DNA of 64,000 nt, taken from NCBI GenBank assembly GCA_013298025.1, contig JAAFJE010000021.1:1-64000 (forward strand), written 5' to 3'. Below are positions 1 through 8,166 of the stretch, in pieces. The stretch is from Cytophagales bacterium. Lineage in GTDB: Bacteria > Bacteroidota > Bacteroidia > Cytophagales > Spirosomataceae. The notes under the pieces were generated by a model, which worked only from the letters and a program-made list of their open reading frames with translations, searched no databases and was not told where the DNA came from. The position numbers and the translations under genes were made by a program. The stretch's first letter is position 1. Each line of letters begins with the position of its first letter.

Positions 1-1
1 A

Positions 2-58
2 TTTCATCTGTATTACTCTGACTTAGAAAAATTTGACTTGAATAAATTAGATATTTGA
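2..58 (+). CDS. Possible 3' end of a gene cut by the window start
   Basis: A reading frame enters the window from the left, encodes about 18 residues rich in Leu, Asp, Tyr and Lys, and stops with TGA at 56-58. It lies just before a toxin module, where polymorphic-toxin loci often carry an earlier immunity gene, so it may be the end of such a gene. Too short to identify, and chance is not excluded. Confidence 0.25.
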   Translation, partial: FHLYYSDLEKFDLNKLDI

Positions 59-78
59 AAACATCAATGTCTAAACAG

Positions 79-104
79 AGCATCTCCCAACATTATACTG
101 ATAG
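79..104 (+). repeat. Toxin-module junction repeat, copy 1
   Basis: About 25 bases here (AGCATCTCCCAACATTATA and the next few bases) recur almost unchanged at 991-1015, with one indel and a few mismatches. The two copies bracket the toxin/immunity pair, as would be expected if the pair was added or displaced by recombination between short repeats. Confidence 0.45.
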
Positions 105-110
105 AACTAA

Positions 111-614
111 CTCGGCTTTGGTAATTTTCTCCAAAATGAGGTAATCACCTTAACCAGTAAGACCCCACGAACCAACGGTACAGAGAAGGTTTATAACCTA
201 GAAATCTACCGAGACCATAATTTTTTGGTGGGGAATGAGGGGCTTTTGGTGCATAATTCGTGTTTTGATTGGGACAATTTAGTACCAACACAACCGTTAT
301 ATGATGCTGTTTCTAAAATTTATAAGTCGTTTGAACTAAAATTTCCTAAACAGAATATTTGGGTACATGGTAATGCAACAGAACATCTTAGGGAGTTAGA
401 AGTAAAAATAATGAATAGCGGTAAAACGCCAGCCCAAAGAGATTTAGACTTACAACTAATGCTTGGAGATTTTTATGGTGCGATTGAACAGGCTACAAAA
501 AATGGTGTGGTTTACAATCAAGATATAAAAATAGGGAGGTGGTTTTTAAAATTTTCACCCCCACGTCAAGGTCAGGCTTTACCAGTTTTATTTCACGCCC
601 AACCACTTTATTGA
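111..614 (+). CDS. Orphan polymorphic toxin C-terminal module (Hint remnant plus unknown toxin domain)
   Basis: The frame is open from just after a TAA at 108-110 and stops with TGA at 612-614. The first ~45 residues match the end of the intein-like Hint (pretoxin) domain that precedes toxin tips in Rhs-type proteins: a KVYNLEIYRDHNF strand followed by VGNEGLLVHNSC. The remaining ~118 residues are the toxin tip; it contains a WVHGNATEH motif and a late PVLFHAQP segment with conserved-looking histidines, but I do not recognise its activity. No ATG or GTG lies upstream in frame and the only plausible initiator is TTG at 225, so this is probably a silent module with no delivery part, kept as recombination stock. 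The gene 7 bp downstream is its likely immunity partner. The Hint assignment is fairly safe; the toxic activity is inference. Confidence 0.6.
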   Translation, partial: LGFGNFLQNEVITLTSKTPRTNGTEKVYNLEIYRDHNFLVGNEGLLVHNSCFDWDNLVPTQPLYDAVSKIYKSFELKFPKQNIWVHGNATEHLRELEVKIMNSGKTPAQRDLDLQLMLGDFYGAIEQATKNGVVYNQDIKIGRWFLKFSPPRQGQALPVLFHAQPLY

Positions 615-621
615 TTTAGAT

Positions 622-987
622 ATGAATGATATTCAAATATTAGAACCGATTGTTTTTAACCTTGAAATTATAGATTCAGAGGAACTCTTAGGCTCGTTTA
701 AAGCAAATATTTGTTTGAAAACTCCAATTGCAGAAATGAAGTTAACTTGTTGGTTTCTTTATGAAAGTTGGAATAATCTCATAATTGGTTCAGACCATAG
801 CCATAAAATTTTAGAAAGTATTGATAAAGACTTTAAAATTGAAATCAAGAAAAATGAAATAGTATTTGAAATTATGAGAAAAACGGTGAGGGGAGAAAAA
901 ATACTATTCAAGTATCAAAAAGCCATTAATGAAATTGAATTCAAGAGTATTTTGGACATTTTTGCCGAATATCCAAAGTGGTGGTAA
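622..987 (+). CDS. Candidate immunity protein for the upstream toxin module
   Basis: This 121-residue cytosolic-looking protein has no signal peptide or membrane segment and alternates short beta-type and charged stretches, ending in PKWW. It begins 7 bp after the toxin stop codon on the same strand, the usual place for an immunity gene. Base composition is clearly AT-richer than the housekeeping genes further right, which fits horizontal acquisition. I do not recognise the family; small immunity proteins diverge quickly, so the assignment rests on position only. Confidence 0.55.
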   Translation: MNDIQILEPIVFNLEIIDSEELLGSFKANICLKTPIAEMKLTCWFLYESWNNLIIGSDHSHKILESIDKDFKIEIKKNEIVFEIMRKTVRGEKILFKYQKAINEIEFKSILDIFAEYPKWW

Positions 988-990
988 AAT

Positions 991-1015
991 AGCATCCCCA
1001 ACATTATATCTATAA
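991..1015 (+). repeat. Toxin-module junction repeat, copy 2
   Basis: Near copy of 79-104 (AGCATCCCCAACATTATA and following bases), placed 4 bp after the immunity gene stop. Between here and the terminator at 1104 I see no convincing gene, only a short open frame that could be a remnant of another module. Confidence 0.45.
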
Positions 1016-1103
1016 AAAACGGGCAGAAGTAATCGAACTTTTATATTCCAAATTCCAGTCTTTCGTAAATACGGGTTCGTTGGTAGCTCTTTTGCACCGC
1101 TTT

Positions 1104-1149
1104 ACAAACAAAAAAGCCTTGCATCTAAATACAAGGCTTTTTTGTTTGT
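1104..1149. terminator. Bidirectional hairpin terminator
   Basis: A perfect 18-bp inverted repeat (1104-1121 against 1132-1149) with a 10-nt loop. Each arm begins with A-rich and ends with T-rich sequence, so it can stop transcription from the toxin/immunity unit on the plus strand and from the TPR gene on the minus strand. Confidence 0.85.
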
Positions 1150-1170
1150 AACATACTATTTTTCAATAGT

Positions 1171-1905
1171 TTATTTCTTGAATATACCTAAAGGGTCTTC
1201 TTTTTTCTGAATTAAATCTTGTACAAAACCCAAATCGACCATCCCTAAATCGAGCATTCGGCATTTATGCAAAAACTCCCAAGCTTTATCGTATTTTTCT
1301 TGCTCAAATGCCGCTACCGACGATTTAAGCCAAGCATTGGCATTGCTCGAATCTATTTGCACAGCTTTTTCCAGCATTTCAACGGCTTCGTCCAAATCGC
1401 CACATTCTTTTTTCAACTTAAAACAAGCAATTTGTACCGTTGCAATATCAACCATCAATATGGAATTTTCGGGGGCAATCAGCAAGCCCCTTCTGAGCAA
1501 TGCCGTTGACTGTTCAAAATTACCACGCTGATAACTAATAGAACCCAGTCCCCAATACACATCTATATTATCGGGATTGAGCAGATACGCTAAATTGAAA
1601 CGATACGTTGCCGTATCTAACAGCCCTTCGTATAAATATTCCCAGCCTCTTTCCACAAAAAATTTGCTTGCTTCTTGTTTAGATGGAAAGCTGCGTTCGC
1701 AATCTTGAACAAAACTGAGACTTTTGTCTATTTGCTCCTGTAACTTTTGCTTACTACCAAAAAGCGGAAGATAACGAACATCTTGGCTATCGAGATTAAT
1801 GGTTTGTTTGGGAGCTAACTGGCGATTCGTTGCTAAAGCAGCTTCGTTCTGGGCAATAGCCTGAACGGCTGTAGCAAAAAGGAAGAAATACAGTATTGGT
1901 TTCAT
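1171..1905 (-). CDS. Secreted TPR-repeat protein
   Basis: The 244-residue product starts with a cleavable signal peptide (hydrophobic stretch about residues 4-16, cleavage probably after AIAQ), so it acts in the periplasm or at the outer membrane. After a ~70-residue linker come tandem tetratricopeptide-like helices from about residue 85 to 220, with typical small residues and phrases such as AYLLNPDNIDVYWGLG and ANAWLKSSVAAFEQEKYDKA. TPR domains hold protein partners; which one cannot be told. It is a single-gene unit, ended by the hairpin at 1104-1149. Confidence 0.75.
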   Translation of the reverse strand: MKPILYFFLFATAVQAIAQNEAALATNRQLAPKQTINLDSQDVRYLPLFGSKQKLQEQIDKSLSFVQDCERSFPSKQEASKFFVERGWEYLYEGLLDTATYRFNLAYLLNPDNIDVYWGLGSISYQRGNFEQSTALLRRGLLIAPENSILMVDIATVQIACFKLKKECGDLDEAVEMLEKAVQIDSSNANAWLKSSVAAFEQEKYDKAWEFLHKCRMLDLGMVDLGFVQDLIQKKEDPLGIFKK

Positions 1906-2147
1906 ACATTGTGGGAATACCCCTGTTTTAAAAAGGTCTTACTTACACTCGTAAAACGTTTTCCAATAAATAAGTTTGTACTAATTTACGAAAAATCACC
2001 TATGATTCACAATGGTATTTTCATAAAAATATCCAATTGTTCAATCATTAGCCCTGCGTTGCAAGTTTACCGATGTGTATTCATATAAAGCAAATAAACA
2101 TTATTGCCAATGGTTGTGTTTATCTAACGCTTAGTCTAGCCCAAATA

Positions 2148-3524
2148 TTACTTCTTTTTTGTATTTCTTCTACCAAAACTACTGTTGCTTTTTGCCTTAA
2201 ATCCGGGGTTTTTACCACCTTTAGTCAGCGTTACACCCGGCTTTTGTTTGGCTTGCTTTTCTTTTTGTTTGACACGAGGGTCTTTTTTCTCATGAAATGC
2301 TCCTTTGAACGTTGGGTCTTCTTTTTTACGTTGAGCATCCTTTTCTCTCAGCATGGTTTGCTTTTCTTCAAAAGGCGTTTCTTCTATCACAAGTGCTGCT
2401 GGAAGTGCCTGACGAGGAATGGGCATTTGAATGATTTTTTCGATTTTACCTATATGATACTCCTCTGCTTCGGTCATAAAGGTGATGGCTTCGCCCGTTT
2501 GGTTGGCCCTGCCTGTACGCCCAATACGGTGTACATAATCTTCGTAAATAATGGGTACATCGAAATTGATTACATGGCTAACCATTTGAATATCAATGCC
2601 TCTGGCTGCTACGTCGGTTGCTACCAAAATACGAACGTTCCCTTCTCTGAATGCCTCCATCGAGTTGATGCGGGTGTTTTGTCCTTTATTGGCATGAATC
2701 ACCCGAATGGTTTCTTCGGCAACAACTTTACGGGACAAAAACTTGAAAATATTGTCGGCTACTTCTTTACTTCGACAAAAAATAATGACCCTTGTAAAGC
2801 GTTCAGCATCGCCCATTAATAGCCCTAATAAATTGATTTTTGTCTTAAAATTAGGCAATTCGTACAAGCACTGCGTTACCATTTCGGCGGTAGTCGCCTG
2901 TGGGCTTACCTCCACTTTATGCGGAAACTCTAAGAACTCGTGTGATAGGTTTTCTACTCTGGGTGGAAATGTAGCCGAAAACAATAGATTTTGGCGTTTT
3001 TTAGAAGGAATTACTTCTAAAATCTTACGGATTTGAGGCATAAAGCCCATATCCATCATTTTATCGGCTTCGTCTAAAATCAAGGTTTTGATTTCCTTTA
3101 CGCCAATTTCTCCTTTGAGATAAATGTCCATGAAACGCCCAGGGGTAGCCACCAAAATATCAATACCTGCTTGGATTCGCTCAATTTGGGCTTTAGGGCC
3201 TAATCCTCCGTAAATGGCCGTATGACGCACATCGGTATAATGGGCCAACTGACCAATCGCTTCGTCTATTTGCATGACCAGCTCTCTGGTAGGGGCTAAA
3301 ATCAATACCCTTGGCATTGTGCCTTGGGCGTATTTTACTTTCATCAAAATCGGCAAAAGATACGCTGCCGTTTTTCCTGTGCCTGTTTGTGCAATGCCCA
3401 ACACGTCGTGTCCTGCCAAAACCAAGGGAATGGCTTGCGCTTGAATAGGCGTTGGGCTGTCGTAGCCTGCCTCTGTTATGGCATTGAGCAACTGCCTATT
3501 GAGTTGAAAGTCTTCAAAAGTCAT
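2148..3524 (-). CDS. rhlE: DEAD-box ATP-dependent RNA helicase, RhlE-like
   Basis: This 458-residue protein carries the full DEAD-box set: Q motif near the N-terminus (FEDFQLNRQLL...PTPIQ), motif I AQTGTGKT at about 45-52, PTREL at 78-82, TPGR at 127-130, DEAD at 151-154, SAT at 183-185, and the helicase C motifs ATDVAARGID and HRIGRTGR (332-339). The last ~75 residues are a Lys/Gln-rich basic tail typical of Bacteroidota RhlE-like enzymes, which binds RNA non-specifically. It should unwind short RNA duplexes in ribosome assembly or RNA decay and helps growth in the cold in related bacteria. The family is certain; the subfamily is inferred from core length and the basic tail. Confidence 0.9.
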   Translation of the reverse strand: MTFEDFQLNRQLLNAITEAGYDSPTPIQAQAIPLVLAGHDVLGIAQTGTGKTAAYLLPILMKVKYAQGTMPRVLILAPTRELVMQIDEAIGQLAHYTDVRHTAIYGGLGPKAQIERIQAGIDILVATPGRFMDIYLKGEIGVKEIKTLILDEADKMMDMGFMPQIRKILEVIPSKKRQNLLFSATFPPRVENLSHEFLEFPHKVEVSPQATTAEMVTQCLYELPNFKTKINLLGLLMGDAERFTRVIIFCRSKEVADNIFKFLSRKVVAEETIRVIHANKGQNTRINSMEAFREGNVRILVATDVAARGIDIQMVSHVINFDVPIIYEDYVHRIGRTGRANQTGEAITFMTEAEEYHIGKIEKIIQMPIPRQALPAALVIEETPFEEKQTMLREKDAQRKKEDPTFKGAFHEKKDPRVKQKEKQAKQKPGVTLTKGGKNPGFKAKSNSSFGRRNTKKK

Positions 3525-3585
3525 CTTATACTTGCTTATACAAACTTCGCTGTGCTGAAATCTGAATGATTGTTGTGTTTATTAG

Positions 3586-3611
3586 AAAGGCTAGACACAA
3601 GCCTAGCCTTT
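3586..3611. terminator. Hairpin between the ruvB end and the rhlE start
   Basis: A 9-bp inverted repeat AAAGGCTAG / CTAGCCTTT with an 8-nt loop lies 19 bp past the ruvB stop. A T-run follows only on the plus strand, so as a terminator for ruvB (minus strand) it is weak. Confidence 0.5.
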
Positions 3612-3629
3612 TACAAACATATTTTTCGT

Positions 3630-4655
3630 TTAAAATAGTTCTCCTGCCCGATATTTGGGTACAATTCCTAAATGGATATAGGCTTTTTCGGTAGCTTCAC
3701 GCCCTCTGGAGGTTCGTTTCAAAAAGCCTTCTTGAATCAAGAATGGCTCATATACTTCTTCTATGGTTTCGGCTTCTTCGCCACAAGCGGTAGCCACGGT
3801 TGATAAACCCACAGGCCCGCCTTTGAATTTTTCGATAATGGTACTCAAAATCCGATTGTCCATTTCGTCGAGGCCGTTGCGGTCAACATCCAATGCTGCC
3901 AAGGCCATTTCGGCAATAGCAACTGTGATGCGTCCATTGCCCTTTACTTGTGCAAAGTCACGGGTACGACGAAGCAAATTGTTGGCAATCCTTGGTGTAC
4001 CTCTACTGCGACGAGCAATTTCAAACGCTCCTTCGTCGTCGATGGGTGTACCTAAAATTTTGCAAGAACGTTTTACGATACTGGTCAGTAAAGCGGCATC
4101 GTAGTATTCTAAACGAGCATTTATGCCGAATCTGGCACGTAAAGGAGCGGTGAGCAAGCCTGCTCTTGTGGTAGCACCAATCAGGGTAAAAGGATTCAAC
4201 GAAATTTGCACACTTCGGGCATTAGGGCCCGAATCGAGTAGAATATCAATTTTGTAATCTTCCATTGCCGAATATAAATATTCTTCTACAATAGGATTCA
4301 GCCGATGGATTTCATCAATAAACAACACATCGAAAGGTTGCAAATTGGTGAGCAAACCTGCCAAGTCGGAAGGTTTATCTAGCACTGGCCCAGACGTGAT
4401 TTTGATGCCTGCCCCCAACTCGTTGGCAACGATATTCGACAACGTAGTTTTACCCAAGCCCGGAGGGCCGTGTAGTAATACATGGTCGAGGGCTTCTTTG
4501 CGTTGTTTGGCAGCTAATACAAATATCTTTAAGTTTTCCAAAACCTTGGCTTGTCCCGTAAAATCGTCGAAACTTAAAGGTCTTAGGGCTTTTTCTATTT
4601 CTTTTTCGGCAGAAGAAAGTCCTTCTTTATTGCCTTTTAAATAATCTTCTCGCAT
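3630..4655 (-). CDS. ruvB: Holliday junction branch migration helicase RuvB
   Basis: RuvB is the AAA+ motor that drives RuvA-bound Holliday junctions during recombinational repair. From the ATG at 4655 the protein is 341 residues, the normal family length. It shows Walker [10 protein letters not shown] (about 63-71), Walker [10 protein letters not shown], sensor 1 GATTRAG followed by the arginine-finger region LRARFG, and the C-terminal winged-helix domain ending [16 protein letters not shown] at 4697 would add 14 residues, but the family normally begins near MREDYLKG, so I use the ATG. ruvA and ruvC are not adjacent, as in many Bacteroidota. Confidence 0.95.
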   Translation of the reverse strand: MREDYLKGNKEGLSSAEKEIEKALRPLSFDDFTGQAKVLENLKIFVLAAKQRKEALDHVLLHGPPGLGKTTLSNIVANELGAGIKITSGPVLDKPSDLAGLLTNLQPFDVLFIDEIHRLNPIVEEYLYSAMEDYKIDILLDSGPNARSVQISLNPFTLIGATTRAGLLTAPLRARFGINARLEYYDAALLTSIVKRSCKILGTPIDDEGAFEIARRSRGTPRIANNLLRRTRDFAQVKGNGRITVAIAEMALAALDVDRNGLDEMDNRILSTIIEKFKGGPVGLSTVATACGEEAETIEEVYEPFLIQEGFLKRTSRGREATEKAYIHLGIVPKYRAGELF

Positions 4656-4881
4656 TTGATCAAGAATTAAATCTGAACTTCGCTGGTAGCATTGCAACTA
4701 TACACAATGTGTTGTTTGTCAGTCTAATGGCAAAAAAAATGTATGACGTACTTCAACTATTTTGTACTGGATATGCCGAAGTATTTTATTCACAGTTTTA
4801 TCCAAAAATACAGCTTTTTTAGCTAGAATAATATTTTTTATCTAATCTAAGTTGTCTATTCTTAGCATTAAAATTACGGAT

Positions 4882-4889
4882 TAATTTTG
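4882..4889 (+). promoter_or_regulatory. Candidate -7 box for glpF in a 332-bp intergenic region
   Basis: TAATTTTG matches the Bacteroidota -7 element TAnnTTTG, about 100 bp before glpF. No well-spaced TTG lies upstream, the nearest being 27 nt away. The gene-free stretch 4656-4987 separates divergent ruvB and glpF, is AT-rich and shows nothing else I can name. Confidence 0.35.
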
Positions 4890-4987
4890 TGGCAATGGTA
4901 AAAATATTGTATTTTTCATAAATCATATAAAAATAGTACATTTACAAAGATTCTAATTGATATAGCCATAAACATATAAACCAAACG

Positions 4988-5683
4988 ATGAAATCTGTTT
5001 TTTTAGGAGAACTTATTGGCACAACAGTGCTGATATATTTGGGTAACGGCGTTGTAGCCAACGTATTGTTGAAAGGTTCTAAAGGCGAAAATGCTGGATG
5101 GATAGTAATTACGACAGGCTGGGCTATGGCCGTGACGCTTGCTGTATTTGTGGCAACTGCATTTGGGAGTGCAGGGGCACACCTCAATCCAGCGGTAACG
5201 GTAGCTTTGGCTTGCAACTCAGGCGATTGGAGCATGGCTTTGCCCATGATTACGGCACAAATGTTAGGAGCAATTGCAGGGGCAACCTTGGTATGGCTGC
5301 ATTATTTACCGCATTGGGTACATACCGCAGACCAAGGGTTGAAGTTGGCTTGTTTTGCCACTGCACCTGCCATCAGAAACCCTTTAGCCAACTTATTGAG
5401 CGAATTACTCGCCACTGTTTTAATGATTGTGGTACTGGCGGCTTTACCATCTGTTCCGAACCAACTTGGGCCGTATGCTGTAGGCTTATTGGTATGGGCC
5501 ATTGGCTTGTCGCTAGGAGGTACGACGGGCTACGCCATCAATCCAGCGAGAGATTTAGGCCCTCGAATTGCCCATGCTATTTTACCGATTGCCGACAAAG
5601 GAACATCCGATTGGGGCTATGCTTGGATTCCGGTAGTAGGACCAATTGTGGGGGCAATATTAGGAGGATTGATTCATTTGTAA
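4988..5683 (+). CDS. glpF: MIP-family channel, glycerol facilitator type
   Basis: This 231-residue inner-membrane channel has six hydrophobic segments and both half-helix signatures of the major intrinsic protein family: HLNPAVTVA near residue 65 and GYAINPARDLGPR near residue 182. The Asp after the second NPAR is the mark of aquaglyceroporins rather than strict water channels (which have NPARS), so glycerol and other small polyols are the likely substrates. No glycerol kinase or dehydrogenase gene is beside it. A hairpin terminator follows about 100 bp downstream. Confidence 0.85.
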   Translation: MKSVFLGELIGTTVLIYLGNGVVANVLLKGSKGENAGWIVITTGWAMAVTLAVFVATAFGSAGAHLNPAVTVALACNSGDWSMALPMITAQMLGAIAGATLVWLHYLPHWVHTADQGLKLACFATAPAIRNPLANLLSELLATVLMIVVLAALPSVPNQLGPYAVGLLVWAIGLSLGGTTGYAINPARDLGPRIAHAILPIADKGTSDWGYAWIPVVGPIVGAILGGLIHL

Positions 5684-5778
5684 AATGACAAGTCAGGTTT
5701 TAGATGTAGATAGTTGAAAAACCGAACTTGTTGTAGCAAACTTTTCTTTAAAAAAATCGCCATTTATTTCTATGAAAA

Positions 5779-5818
5779 AACCCTACAATTGCCAAAACTG
5801 ACAATTGTAGGGGTTGTT
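5779..5818. terminator. Hairpin terminator after glpF
   Basis: Inverted repeat ACCCTACAATTG / CAATTGTAGGGGT with a 10-nt loop, A-rich before and T-rich after. It suits glpF on the plus strand. Confidence 0.7.
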
Positions 5819-5838
5819 TTCGGGTAAGTATCAATGTA

Positions 5839-5934
5839 AAATTGTGAATTGTGAATTAGTGATTAGTGTTTTTGATTTTCAGCAACTTACAATAGAAGGG
5901 CAAAACACTAACTCACAATTGACCATTCACCACT
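5839..5934. repeat. Dispersed ATTGTGAATTAGTGA-type repeat, site 1
   Basis: Two arms built from the words TTGTGAATTAGTGA and its complement (AACTCACAATTGACCATTCAC) flank the 3' side of dxs. The same words recur at 14497-14565, 35585-35620 and 35728-35764, always between genes. Confidence 0.6.
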
Positions 5935-5939
5935 GTTCC

Positions 5940-7901
5940 TTAGTTGATAGTAATAACCAAGTTATTGGCTGTTGGTGTTATCTTTTCTTTTCCTAGTAAA
6001 TCTCTCACCGCTTGAGCAATACCTTCGGGGTCGAAGCCACATTCACGGTGAAGTTCTAATTGTTCGCCGTGTTCAACAACTCTATCAGGAATCCCCAAGC
6101 GTTTGATTTGCGAAGCGTAGTGATGGTCGAGCATAAATTCGGCTACAGCCGAGCCAAAACCTCCTTGCAAGCACCCATCTTCTACCGTAATCACCTTATC
6201 GAATTGTTGGAAAATTTCGTGCAAAAGTGCTTCATCGAGGGGTTTGGCAAAACGCATATCGTAGTGAGCCGGATTAATGCCTTCTACCTGTAAGGCTTCA
6301 CAAGCTTTTGTCACATAATTACCAATCGGGCCAATCGTCAGAATCGCCACTTGTTGCCCGTCACGTACTTTGCGACCTTTACCAATGGTTATTTTTTCAA
6401 AAGGTTTACGCCAATCGGGCATCACACCTTCGCCACGAGGGTAACGAATGGTAATGGTTTGTTTGAGTTGTTTAAATTCGTCGTCGGCTACCGTAAACAT
6501 GATATTGCGTAGTTCTTGCTCATTCATGGGCGAAAACACAATCATGTTTGGAATGCAACGCATAAAGGCAATATCATACGCCCCGTGATGCGTTGGCCCG
6601 TCGGCACCCGCAAAACCTGCTCTGTCGAGGCAGAAAATAACAGGCAACTCTTGAATAGCCACATCATGCACCACTTGGTCGTAGGCCCGTTGCATGAACG
6701 TAGAGTAAATATTACAAAACACCGTAAGTCCTTGCGTAGCCATCCCAGCCGAGAATGTCACGGCGTGCTGTTCGGCAATGCCTACATCGAAAGCCCTGTG
6801 TGGCATCGCTTTCATCATAATATTGAGCGAACTTCCTGAAGGCATGGCTGGCGTTACACCCATGATTTTGGGGTTTTGTTCGGCCAATTCTACGAGGGTA
6901 TGCCCAAATACATCTTGAAATTTAGGGGGCTGTGGTGTGCTATATACTTTTTTCTTGATTTCGCCCGTAATTTTATCAAACTTGCCGGGGGCGTGCCAAA
7001 GGGTTTGGTCTTTTTCGGCTAAAGCGTAGCCTTTGCCTTTGGTCGTAACGCAGTGCAGAATTTTAGGCCCTGGAATGTTTTTGAGGTCGTTCAAAACGGT
7101 GGTCAGGTATTCTATATCGTGGCCATCAATTGGACCAAAATAGCGAAGGTTCAGCGATTCAAACAAATTGCTTTGTTTGAGCAAAGTGGCTTTGAGTCCA
7201 TTTTCTATTTTAGATACAATCTCTTGGGCCGATTTACCAAAATTCGACATTTTGCCCAACAAATTCCAAACCTCGTCTTTTACTCTGTTGTAGGTATGCG
7301 AAGTAGTAATATCGGTTAAATATTCTTTCAATGCTCCTACATTGGGGTCGATAGCCATGCAGTTGTCGTTGAGTACAATCAGCATATTGTTTGGAATATC
7401 GCCTGCGTGGTTCATGGCTTCAAAAGCCATGCCGGCCGTCATAGAGCCATCGCCAATGACGGCAATGTGCTGGCGGTCGTGTTCTTTTTTGTAGCGTGAA
7501 GCTACCGCCATACCCAAGGCTGCCGAAATCGACGTAGAAGAATGCCCTACGCCAAAGGCATCATAAGGACTCTCTTTGCGTTTGGGAAAGCCCGAAATGC
7601 CTCCGTAAAGGCGGTTTGTATGAAAAGAATCTTTTCTTCCTGTCAAAATTTTATGCCCATACGCCTGATGCCCCACGTCCCAAATGAGTTGGTCGTAAGG
7701 CGTATTAAATACGTAGTGTAAGGCAACAGATAGCTCTACCACACCCAAAGAAGCACCAAAATGCCCTCCATACACCGAAACATTATCAATGATAAACTGC
7801 CGTAGTTCATCGCAAATTTGCAGAAGCTCGGTACGGTCACGTCTTCTCAAATCTTCGGGTGAATTAATCTGAGCTAAAATTTTGCCGGGTATAATTTGCA
7901 T
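5940..7901 (-). CDS. dxs: 1-deoxy-D-xylulose-5-phosphate synthase
   Basis: Dxs condenses pyruvate and glyceraldehyde 3-phosphate, the first step of the MEP isoprenoid pathway, using thiamine diphosphate. The 653-residue length is normal. The N-terminal domain has the GHFGASLG start and the TPP motif GDGSMTAGMAFEAMNH (from about 150); the middle domain has the VGIAEQHAVTFSAG segment with the catalytic Glu and the DRAGFAGADGPTHHG loop; a transketolase C-terminal domain closes it. It stands alone between glpF and the rhomboid genes. Confidence 0.97.
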   Translation of the reverse strand: MQIIPGKILAQINSPEDLRRRDRTELLQICDELRQFIIDNVSVYGGHFGASLGVVELSVALHYVFNTPYDQLIWDVGHQAYGHKILTGRKDSFHTNRLYGGISGFPKRKESPYDAFGVGHSSTSISAALGMAVASRYKKEHDRQHIAVIGDGSMTAGMAFEAMNHAGDIPNNMLIVLNDNCMAIDPNVGALKEYLTDITTSHTYNRVKDEVWNLLGKMSNFGKSAQEIVSKIENGLKATLLKQSNLFESLNLRYFGPIDGHDIEYLTTVLNDLKNIPGPKILHCVTTKGKGYALAEKDQTLWHAPGKFDKITGEIKKKVYSTPQPPKFQDVFGHTLVELAEQNPKIMGVTPAMPSGSSLNIMMKAMPHRAFDVGIAEQHAVTFSAGMATQGLTVFCNIYSTFMQRAYDQVVHDVAIQELPVIFCLDRAGFAGADGPTHHGAYDIAFMRCIPNMIVFSPMNEQELRNIMFTVADDEFKQLKQTITIRYPRGEGVMPDWRKPFEKITIGKGRKVRDGQQVAILTIGPIGNYVTKACEALQVEGINPAHYDMRFAKPLDEALLHEIFQQFDKVITVEDGCLQGGFGSAVAEFMLDHHYASQIKRLGIPDRVVEHGEQLELHRECGFDPEGIAQAVRDLLGKEKITPTANNLVITIN

Positions 7902-8061
7902 GGTTTCAAACGTCTAAAAGTGGATAACCTCGAAAAGTTTACACAAAATCAATCTACTTGAGGGACAAAGGCTTATACAATACAACGATTTTTGTTTGAA
8001 ATTGTTTAAAAATGCGTTTTCAAACAGGCTAAACTTGTTGGTTTGTGGTTGTTGTTACTTG

Positions 8062-8069
8062 CAAAAGTA
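8062..8069 (-). promoter_or_regulatory. Candidate -7 box for dxs
   Basis: Read on the minus strand this is TACTTTTG, a perfect TAnnTTTG -7 element, about 160 bp upstream of dxs. No TTG lies at the ideal distance; one at 26 nt is the best candidate. Confidence 0.45.
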
Positions 8070-8101
8070 TATGCAATTTACATAAATATTTTGGGCAAAT
8101 A

Positions 8102-8138
8102 AAAAGAGGACAACAGCTTTGTGCGATTGTCCTCTTTT
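8102..8138. terminator. Hairpin terminator after the first rhomboid gene
   Basis: A perfect 12-bp inverted repeat AAAAGAGGACAA / TTGTCCTCTTTT with a 13-nt loop, T-rich on both strands. It ends the minus-strand rhomboid unit before the dxs promoter. Confidence 0.8.
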
Positions 8139-8166
8139 CATCCAAAATCAACCTGAAATAATTGTA

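Noticed and set aside
1018-1103. Short open frame after the immunity gene as a real gene
   Set aside because: It has no start codon, no recognisable content and runs into the terminator, so it is better read as non-coding or a remnant.
2073-2819. 248-residue open frame on the plus strand opposite rhlE
   Set aside because: It lies antisense to a complete DEAD-box gene, has no homology pattern of its own and shows low-complexity Phe/Leu/Cys composition typical of a shadow frame.
4656-4697. N-terminal extension of RuvB from a TTG codon
   Set aside because: The ATG at 4655 gives the usual 341-residue protein and the extension has no family support.
5098-5688. 196-residue plus-strand frame overlapping glpF in another phase
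   Set aside because: The glpF frame carries both NPA motifs and six membrane helices; this frame is Cys/Arg-rich with no pattern.
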